DNA of 6,962 bases, from NCBI GenBank assembly GCA_016933355.1, contig JAFGBC010000240.1:1-6962 (forward strand), read 5' to 3'. Source of the stretch: Candidatus Aminicenantota bacterium (GTDB taxonomy: Bacteria; Acidobacteriota; Aminicenantia; Aminicenantales; JAFGBC01). The notes beneath the pieces are model-generated. The model made no database searches. It was not told the origin of the DNA and saw nothing but the letters and a program-made list of their open reading frames with translations. This document shows positions 1 through 4,790 of the stretch, piece by piece. Each line of letters opens with the position of its first letter. The stretch's first letter is position 1. The translations under genes were made by a program, and so were the position numbers.

Positions 1-254
1 AAGATGAGCCAGAGAGGGGCAACGCCCGTCATCCCGGGGTAGGAGAGCTTGACGAAGACGATCTTGAGGGCCTCGGGGCGGACGATGCTTTCCAGCGCCC
101 GGGCGAGCGCCCACTCCGACGCGGTGAAGACGAGGAGGGCGAAGGCCAGCCCGTCGGGAGCCCGTCGGCGCCCAAGGACCCGGACTCCGAGAAAGATCAT
201 GACCGCGGCGGCAAAAAACAGATAAACGAAGGAATGGAGTCCTAAGAAGCTCAT
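1..254 (-). CDS. N-terminal part of a 7TM-type membrane sensor (histidine-kinase-like), partial
   Basis: Reading the minus strand from the ATG at 254 gives 84 codons open to the window edge. The protein starts MSFLGLHSFVYLFFAAAVMI. A first membrane helix spans about residues 8-27, a basic turn (GRRR) follows, and a second helix covers about residues 35-52. Then comes a short amphipathic stretch with E55, K64 and K69, followed by YPGMTGVAPLWLI entering a third helix. The spacing of W49, the LE pair and the Y-x-G...P-x-W segment resembles the 7TM sensing domain at the N-terminus of some histidine kinases; this domain also occurs in other signalling proteins. The catalytic part lies outside the window, so kinase activity is not shown. 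No in-frame start lies just upstream and no good SD is visible. It is divergent from the symporter gene and could sense something related to it, but that is inference. Confidence 0.6.
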   Translation of the reverse strand, partial: MSFLGLHSFVYLFFAAAVMIFLGVRVLGRRRAPDGLAFALLVFTASEWALARALESIVRPEALKIVFVKLSYPGMTGVAPLWLI

Positions 255-291
255 CCGCTCGGGGTTCTCTGTCCCGTCCTTGGCCGGCCTT

Positions 292-320
292 AGGATAGGC
301 CATCGGCCGGTAAGAGTCAA
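292..320 (-). promoter_or_regulatory. Probable sigma70-type promoter of the sensor gene
   Basis: On the minus strand TTGACT (315-320) and TATCCT (292-297) are separated by exactly 17 bases, matching the -35 at 5/6 and the -10 at 4/6. Transcription would begin near 285, giving a leader of about 31 bases before the ATG at 254. An 8-base palindrome GGCCGGCC (282-289) sits on the expected start site. Confidence 0.5.
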
Positions 321-372
321 TCCTTGTCCCTCCGGACGCCGTCTGCCCTCCGGCCCTTCCGGCCGGGTCGCT

Positions 373-394
373 CTCGATGTCTCGAGGCATCGGG
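373..394. repeat. Inverted repeat in the divergent intergenic region
   Basis: CGATG (375-379) is complementary to CATCG (388-392) across an 8-base loop (TCTCGAGG). A T-G wobble and one C-G pair can extend it to 373-394. It lies between the two divergent promoters, upstream of the symporter -35 box, so it could be a regulator site. The stem is short and could be chance in GC-rich DNA. Confidence 0.25.
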
Positions 395-395
395 A

Positions 396-409
396 CGGGG
401 GAATCCCCG
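396..409. repeat. Perfect 5-bp inverted repeat just upstream of the symporter promoter
   Basis: CGGGG (396-400) and CCCCG (405-409) flank GAAT. Its centre lies about 50 bases before the predicted transcription start, a position used by activators in many promoters. No T-run follows it, so it is not a terminator. It may be an operator half of the neighbouring 373-394 repeat or a chance structure. Confidence 0.3.
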
Positions 410-418
410 GAAAAGGGA

Positions 419-446
419 TTGACGCGTCGGGGCGGGGCGATATAAT
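419..446 (+). promoter_or_regulatory. Sigma70-type promoter of the symporter operon
   Basis: TTGACG (419-424) and a perfect TATAAT (441-446) are separated by 16 bases. The predicted start near 453 gives a leader of roughly 54 bases to the ATG at 507. The GTG at 447 abuts the -10 box, ahead of the predicted transcription start, which argues against it as the translation start. Confidence 0.7.
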
Positions 447-491
447 GTGAGCCGTGCGCACACCGGCGCGCCCGCGAACGCCTATCCTCGA

Positions 492-497
492 GGGAGG
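492..497 (+). promoter_or_regulatory. Ribosome binding site that fixes the symporter start at 507
   Basis: GGGAGG lies 9 bases before the ATG at 507. The possible in-frame GTG at 447 has no SD site and lies outside the predicted transcript. Confidence 0.7.
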
Positions 498-506
498 CCA
501 TCCCGC

Positions 507-2051
507 ATGACCCTTCATTGGGCCGATCTCACCGTCTTCATCGTCTTTTTCCTGTTCGTCGTCGGCGTCAGCATGTACAAGAGCCGCCGCGAGAGGTCCG
601 GAGAGGACTTCTTCCTGGCCGGCCGCGGCCTGGTCTGGCCGCTGATCGGGTTCTCGCTCATCGCGGCCAACATCTCGACCGAGCACTTCGTCGGGATGTC
701 GGGCCAGGGGGCGGGCATCGCCGGCCTGGCCGTGGCCAGCTACGAGTGGATGGCGGCCATCACGCTGGTCGTCGTCGCCCTCTTCTTTCTGCCCAAGTTC
801 CTGCGGGCGGGCATCTACACCATCCCCGAGTACCTCGAGTATCGCTACAGCCCGGCCGCACGCGGGCTGATGGCCCTCTACCTCCTGATCATGTACGTCG
901 CCGTCAGCATCGCGGCCGTCGTTTACACCGGGGCGCTGTCCCTCAACACGATCTTCGGCATGGACCTCGTCAAGGCCGTCTGGCTGATCGGCATCATCGC
1001 CGCTCTCTACACGACCTGGGGCGGGCTCAAGGCCGTCGCTTGGGCCGACCTCTTCCAGGGCTCGGCGCTGATCGTCGGCGGGATCGTCACCCTGATCATC
1101 GGCCTCAAGGCCGTCGGCGGCTGGGGCGCCTTCTTCGCCGCCAACAGCGAGAAGCTTCACGTCATCATGCCGGCCGATCACCCGGTCATCCCCTGGACGA
1201 CCCTCGTCATCGGGCTGTGGATCCCGAATTTCTATTACTGGGGGCTCAACCAGTTCATCACCCAGCGGACGCTGGCCGCCAAGAGCCTGCGCCAGGGCCA
1301 GCTCGGCATCATCTTCGCGGCCTTCCTCAAACTCCTGATCCCGTTCATCATCATCATGCCCGGCATCATCTCCTGGCAGCTCTACAGGGTCGAGCTCACG
1401 GCGCCGGGCGCCACGACCGACCAGGCCTATCCGCTCCTGATCCGAAACCTGGTCGGGCCGGGGATGCGCGGGTTCATTTTGGCCGCCATCGCGGGCGCCG
1501 TCATCAGCACGCTCGGGTCGCTCCTTAACAGCGTTTCAACCCTCCTGACCATGGACCTCTACAAGCGCCACATCAAGAAGGACGCCAGCGCGGCGTCGCT
1601 CGTCCGGATGGGACGATGGGCAACCCTGGTTTTCGTGGCCGCCGTCTGCCTGATTGCGCCCCAGCTCGGCAACCCGAAGTTCAAGGGGATCTTTAACTAC
1701 ATCCAGGAATTCCAGGGATTCGTCTCGCCCGGCGTCCTGGCCGCCTTCGTCTTCGGGCTGTTCGTGAAGAAGACGCCGCGTTTCGCGGGCATCACGGCGC
1801 TCATCCTCAACGTCCCGATCTACGGGGCGCTCCTCCTCTGGGCGAGAGAGGTCGCCTTCCTCAACCGGATCGGCGTCACCTTCGCGGCGATCGTCGTCGT
1901 GCTGGCGATTCTGACCTTGGCCAAGCCGTTGCAGGAGCCCGTCACGATGCCCGTCCAGACGGGGTTCGACCTGACTCCGGCCCGCGCCCTGAAATGGATG
2001 GGCCCGCTCGTCATCGTCCTGACCCTGGCGCTTTACGTGATCTTCCGCTAG
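507..2051 (+). CDS. Sodium/solute symporter (SSS family), SGLT-like, probable sugar type
   Basis: This is a 514-residue inner-membrane protein with about 14 hydrophobic helices, the usual length for the SSS family (LeuT fold), which couples Na+ entry to solute uptake. Family signatures include EDFFLAGRGLVWPLIGFSL (residues 33-51), the region around NFYYWGLNQF (241-250) followed by QRTLAAKS, and STLGSLLNSVSTLLTMDLYK (334-353). Aligned by eye to human SGLT1, the sugar contacts N78, H83, E102, Y290, W291, K321 and Q457 correspond to N55, H60, E80, Y244, W245, K275 and Q400. The Na2-site pair of TM8 corresponds to S334/T335, with A53 and I56 in TM1. This points to a sugar or sugar-like substrate rather than proline or pantothenate, although its neighbours look like dipeptide enzymes. 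It is first in the operon, 19 bases before the next gene. Family is certain; substrate is inferred. Confidence 0.93.
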   Translation: MTLHWADLTVFIVFFLFVVGVSMYKSRRERSGEDFFLAGRGLVWPLIGFSLIAANISTEHFVGMSGQGAGIAGLAVASYEWMAAITLVVVALFFLPKFLRAGIYTIPEYLEYRYSPAARGLMALYLLIMYVAVSIAAVVYTGALSLNTIFGMDLVKAVWLIGIIAALYTTWGGLKAVAWADLFQGSALIVGGIVTLIIGLKAVGGWGAFFAANSEKLHVIMPADHPVIPWTTLVIGLWIPNFYYWGLNQFITQRTLAAKSLRQGQLGIIFAAFLKLLIPFIIIMPGIISWQLYRVELTAPGATTDQAYPLLIRNLVGPGMRGFILAAIAGAVISTLGSLLNSVSTLLTMDLYKRHIKKDASAASLVRMGRWATLVFVAAVCLIAPQLGNPKFKGIFNYIQEFQGFVSPGVLAAFVFGLFVKKTPRFAGITALILNVPIYGALLLWAREVAFLNRIGVTFAAIVVVLAILTLAKPLQEPVTMPVQTGFDLTPARALKWMGPLVIVLTLALYVIFR

Positions 2052-2053
2052 GA

Positions 2054-2065
2054 AGGAGAAGGAGG
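2054..2065 (+). promoter_or_regulatory. Double purine-rich SD site for the oxoamine synthase-like gene
   Basis: AAGGAG (2054-2059) and GGAGG (2061-2065) lie in tandem right after the symporter stop. The second is 5 bases from the ATG at 2071. The ATG at 2066 is in another frame and is not used. The 19-base gap implies co-transcription with the symporter. Confidence 0.65.
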
Positions 2066-2070
2066 ATGTC

Positions 2071-3351
2071 ATGGCCGATCGCAGGGAGTTCCTGAGGACG
2101 GCGGCGGCGGGAGCCTTCGGGTTGAAGAGCATCGGAAGGAGCGGAGGCCGAGACCAGGGGAGGACCTTCGCTGATGGGGAACGAGATCCCGGGTCCCCGG
2201 CCTATGTCGAGGACGTCGAAGGCCTTAAGCTTGGCGGCGAGACGCCCTACGGCGACATGTTCATCATGGAGAGCGCGCCGGGCCCCGAAACCGTCATCAA
2301 CGGCCGGCGCTACGTCTATTTCGGCGGCACGGGCTACTTCGCGCTCCACGCCCATCCGGAGGTCATCGCCGCCGGCGTCGAGGCCTTCCGGACGTACGGT
2401 CTTCACAGCGCGACGTCGCGGACCGGCTTCGGGAACAATCCCGTCCTCCTCGCCTGCGAGCGCATGTTGGCCGATTTCTTCGGCAGCGAGGAGGCCGTCC
2501 ATTTCGTCAGCGGCTACTTCGACAGCCTGGTCCTGGCCCAGGCCTTGAGCGACCGCTACGACCTGGCTTTCGTCGACGAGACGGCCCACTTCAGCGTCAT
2601 GGACGGGATCGCGTCGGCCCGCAAGCCGTTCGTGACGTTTCGTCATCGCGACCCGGACGACCTGGCCCGCAAGCTCAGGGGCGAGCTCAAGCCGGGGCAG
2701 CGTCCGCTCCTGATGACCGACGGCGTCTTCCCGACGTTCGGCGTCATGGCGCCGCTGCCCGACTACGTCAAGATCCTGGAGCCCTACGGCGGGACGATCG
2801 CCGTCGACGACTGCCACGGCGTCGGCGTCCTGGGGGAGAACGGGCGGGGGACGATCGAGCATTTCGGGCTGAGGATGGGGGAGAGGCTGATCATGGCCGG
2901 GACGCTGAGCAAGGCGTTCGGCGGGCACGGCGGGTTCGTCGTGGGATCGAGGGCGCTTTGCGCCAAAATCCGGACGCTGGGGATCTACCCGGGCGCGACG
3001 CAGTCCCCGACGCCCGCCGTCGCGGTCTCGGTCAAGGGGATCGAGATCGTCAAGGCCCGGCCTGAGATGCGGGCGCGGCTGTGGGCCAACGTCGCGGCCG
3101 TCAAGGACGGGATTCGCAAGCTCGGGTTCGCGATGAACGACCACCCGATGCCGATCGTGACCTGGGCGATGGGGACGGGCGAGGATATGAAAAAGACCCA
3201 GCGGGCGCTCATGGACCGCGGCGTCGTGGTCGCCTATTCCCAATACGTGGGCGCGCCGGCCGGCGGCGTGCTCCGGGCCTCGATCTTCTCCGAGCACACG
3301 CCCGCCCACATCGACAGGCTCCTGACCGAGCTCGCCCGCCTGAGAGGATAA
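2071..3351 (+). CDS. PLP-dependent alpha-oxoamine synthase-like enzyme (BioF/Kbl/SPT superfamily) with Tat-like N-terminus
   Basis: This 426-residue fold-type I PLP enzyme matches family landmarks in order: SGYFDS (147-152), H173 in the place of the PLP-stacking His of BioF, VDDCHGVGVLG (245-255) with D246 and H249, the Schiff-base lysine K281 in GTLSKAFGGHGG, and a C-terminal RASIFSEHTPAHIDRLL-like tail. Known members condense an amino acid with an acyl-CoA and decarboxylate it; the substrate here cannot be read. Divergent points are SATSRTGFG (113-121), where the usual downstream His before the LE pair is L126, and SGYFDS where BioF has an SGxxAN motif. The enzyme-like part begins near residue 50. 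The preceding extension starts MADRREFLRTAAAGAFGL, with a twin-arginine-like RREFLR motif and a short weakly hydrophobic stretch but no clear AxA cleavage site. An exported CoA-dependent enzyme would be odd, so the leader may be vestigial or the chemistry CoA-independent. Confidence 0.85.
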   Translation: MADRREFLRTAAAGAFGLKSIGRSGGRDQGRTFADGERDPGSPAYVEDVEGLKLGGETPYGDMFIMESAPGPETVINGRRYVYFGGTGYFALHAHPEVIAAGVEAFRTYGLHSATSRTGFGNNPVLLACERMLADFFGSEEAVHFVSGYFDSLVLAQALSDRYDLAFVDETAHFSVMDGIASARKPFVTFRHRDPDDLARKLRGELKPGQRPLLMTDGVFPTFGVMAPLPDYVKILEPYGGTIAVDDCHGVGVLGENGRGTIEHFGLRMGERLIMAGTLSKAFGGHGGFVVGSRALCAKIRTLGIYPGATQSPTPAVAVSVKGIEIVKARPEMRARLWANVAAVKDGIRKLGFAMNDHPMPIVTWAMGTGEDMKKTQRALMDRGVVVAYSQYVGAPAGGVLRASIFSEHTPAHIDRLLTELARLRG

Positions 3352-3384
3352 TCAGGGGACACACGACTTGATTCTTTCTTTAAT

Positions 3385-3404
3385 TATAATGCCATCATAA
3401 GGAG
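3385..3404 (+). promoter_or_regulatory. Possible internal -10 box and SD site before the epimerase gene
   Basis: A perfect TATAAT (3385-3390) lies in a strikingly AT-rich patch between two GC-rich genes. TTGATT (3368-3373) precedes it by only 11 bases, too close for a normal -35. AAGGAG (3399-3404) lies 6 bases before the ATG at 3411. The epimerase may therefore have its own transcript, starting near 3397, as well as read-through from the operon promoter. Confidence 0.45.
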
Positions 3405-3410
3405 TGAAGC

Positions 3411-4664
3411 ATGACGCTGACGAGGAAGAGCTTCTTGACCTACCTGGGTCTGGGGGCGGCGGCGACGGCGCTGTCGTCCAAGGGGATGGCGGCGGCCGCC
3501 GGGCGGGGATTCGGGCCGGCCGGCTCGTCGGGCAGGGCGCTCGAGGAAACGCGCAAAGGGGTTAAATCCATGAAGATCAAGGACATCGAGATCTACGCTT
3601 TCGACATCAAGCTCGTCTCTCCGTTCGTGATTTCGATCGGGCAGATGGATAGCGCGACCGACGTTCTGATCCGCATCATCACCGACGCGGGGATCGTCGG
3701 CGTCGGCGAGGCCTGCCCCTTCCCGCCGATCACCGGCGAGACGCAAGAGACCAACATCGCCGCCGCGCGGACGCTGCGCGAGATGTTCGTCGGCAAGGAC
3801 CCGCTCGCGATCGAGGCCTTCCTGCGCGGGGCGGGCCCGATCGTCCACACCAATCCGTCGATCGTCGCGGCCTTCGACATGGCCCTCTTCGATATTCTCG
3901 GCAAGACGGCCGGGCTTCCGGTCTACCGGCTCCTGGGCGGCGGCGACCGGACGCGCTTCGCGACGGACATCACGGTCTCGCTCGAGACGCCCGAGGCGAT
4001 GGCCGCCGAGGCGAAGGCCTTCGCGGACAGGGGCTACCGGACGATCAAGGTCAAGGTCGGGCAGGGCGTCGACCTGGACGTGGCCCGGATCAAGGGCATC
4101 CGCGAAGCCGTCGGCGACGCGGTCGCGCTCCGCATCGACGCCAACCAGGGCTGGACCGTGCCCCAGGCCAAGGAGGCGCTCGGGCGCCTGGCCGCCTTCC
4201 GGGTCGAATTCTGCGAGCAGCCGGGCGCGGCCTGGGACATCGCCGGGATGCGCGAGGTCCGGAGCGAGAGCCCGATCGCGATCATGGCCGACGAAGCCTT
4301 GTTCGGGGCGCCCGACGCGATCAAGCTCATCCGGGCCGACGCCTGCGACTATTTCAACATCAAGCTCATGAAGGCGGGCGGGATCTTCAACAGCGTCAAG
4401 ATCGCCCACATCGCCGACGCCGCCAACCTCAAGTGCATGGTCGGCTGCATGCTGGAGAGCCGGCTGGCGCTGACGGCGGCCGCCCACGTCGTGGCCTCCC
4501 AGGCCAATATCTGGTTCGCGGACCTCGACGGAAACTCCGAGCATGTGGAGGACCCGATCGTCGGCGGCGTCCGCCTCGAGCGCGACGAGCTCGTCCTGCC
4601 CGACGGCCCGGGGTTGGGCTGCGACGTCGACCCGGCCTATCTCAAGAAGCTCCGCAAGATCTGA
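3411..4664 (+). CDS. Dipeptide epimerase (enolase superfamily, AE-epimerase group) with Tat-like leader
   Basis: The 417-residue product has the full catalytic set of dipeptide epimerases. It shows the K213-x-K215 pair, metal ligands D243 (in DANQGW), E269 (in CEQP) and D294 (in MADE), the opposing base K318 (in NIKL), and D371-x-D373 (in ADLDG), which grips the dipeptide N-terminus. Their spacing closely follows B. subtilis YkfB as I recall it. Such enzymes invert the second residue of a dipeptide, classically L-Ala-D/L-Glu from murein, using Mg2+. The YkfB arginine (R24) that binds an acidic side chain appears by eye to be G77 here, so the substrate may not be Ala-Glu. Normal family members begin near M54 (MKIKDIEIYAF). 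The 53-residue extension starts MTLTRKSFLTYLGLGAAATA and ends in Ala-rich GMAAAAGRG, a Tat-like leader with RK instead of RR. It is third in the series, 59 bases after the oxoamine synthase-like gene. Confidence 0.9.
   Translation: MTLTRKSFLTYLGLGAAATALSSKGMAAAAGRGFGPAGSSGRALEETRKGVKSMKIKDIEIYAFDIKLVSPFVISIGQMDSATDVLIRIITDAGIVGVGEACPFPPITGETQETNIAAARTLREMFVGKDPLAIEAFLRGAGPIVHTNPSIVAAFDMALFDILGKTAGLPVYRLLGGGDRTRFATDITVSLETPEAMAAEAKAFADRGYRTIKVKVGQGVDLDVARIKGIREAVGDAVALRIDANQGWTVPQAKEALGRLAAFRVEFCEQPGAAWDIAGMREVRSESPIAIMADEALFGAPDAIKLIRADACDYFNIKLMKAGGIFNSVKIAHIADAANLKCMVGCMLESRLALTAAAHVVASQANIWFADLDGNSEHVEDPIVGGVRLERDELVLPDGPGLGCDVDPAYLKKLRKI
3555..3572 (+). promoter_or_regulatory. Internal SD site and alternative ATG of the epimerase
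   Basis: AAAGGGG (3555-3561) lies 8 bases before an in-frame ATG at 3570, exactly where leaderless family members begin (MKIKDIEIY). Initiation here would give a 364-residue cytoplasmic form without the Tat-like leader. It could equally be a relic of the ancestral start left when the leader was added. Confidence 0.4.
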
Positions 4665-4668
4665 GGAC

Positions 4669-4690
4669 GGCCGGGTCTCGAGCTTCGGCC
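4669..4690. repeat. Weak inverted repeat after the epimerase stop
   Basis: GGCCG (4669-4673) pairs with CGGCC (4686-4690) around a 12-base loop containing CTCGAG. A five-T run occurs at 4709-4713, about 19 bases further on, which is too far for a standard intrinsic terminator. No better terminator was found for the plus-strand operon. Confidence 0.2.
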
Positions 4691-4716
4691 TTCCCCGCTA
4701 CGTCCGGATTTTTCGG

Positions 4717-4772
4717 GGAGGAGGGCCCCTCCGCGCGCCCCGCCCCGGCGGCCGTGTCGGAGGCGAGGCCGC
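4717..4772. repeat. GC-rich inverted repeats between convergent genes
   Basis: GGAGG (4717-4721) pairs with CCTCC (4728-4732), and GCGGCC (4748-4753) pairs with GGCCGC (4767-4772) around a 13-base loop. They lie in the 126-base gap between the epimerase and dipeptidase stops and might together slow polymerase from either side. Neither has a following T-run on either strand. Confidence 0.25.
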
Positions 4773-4790
4773 GGTCCTCGGATCGGCGGC

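Noticed and set aside
447..506. Upstream GTG start for the symporter, adding 20 residues
   Set aside because: It abuts the TATAAT box ahead of the predicted transcription start, has no SD, and the added residues are not family-like. The ATG at 507 has GGGAGG 9 bases away.
518..1528. Long plus-strand open frame inside the symporter gene
   Set aside because: Its Arg/Gly/His-rich translation has no domain pattern and it lies entirely within a well-supported membrane-protein gene; a GC-rich shadow frame.
2011..3309. Long minus-strand open frame opposite the oxoamine synthase-like gene
   Set aside because: The composition (Arg, Asp, Gly, His, Pro rich) is typical of antisense frames in GC-rich genes, and the plus-strand protein has clear catalytic motifs.
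3384..4544. Long minus-strand open frame opposite the epimerase
   Set aside because: No recognisable motifs; the sense strand encodes the complete epimerase active site.
4709..4732. Possible intrinsic terminator using the T-run at 4709-4713
   Set aside because: The T-run precedes rather than follows the nearby stem on the plus strand, and the upstream stem ends 19 bases before it. On the minus strand the run is A-rich.
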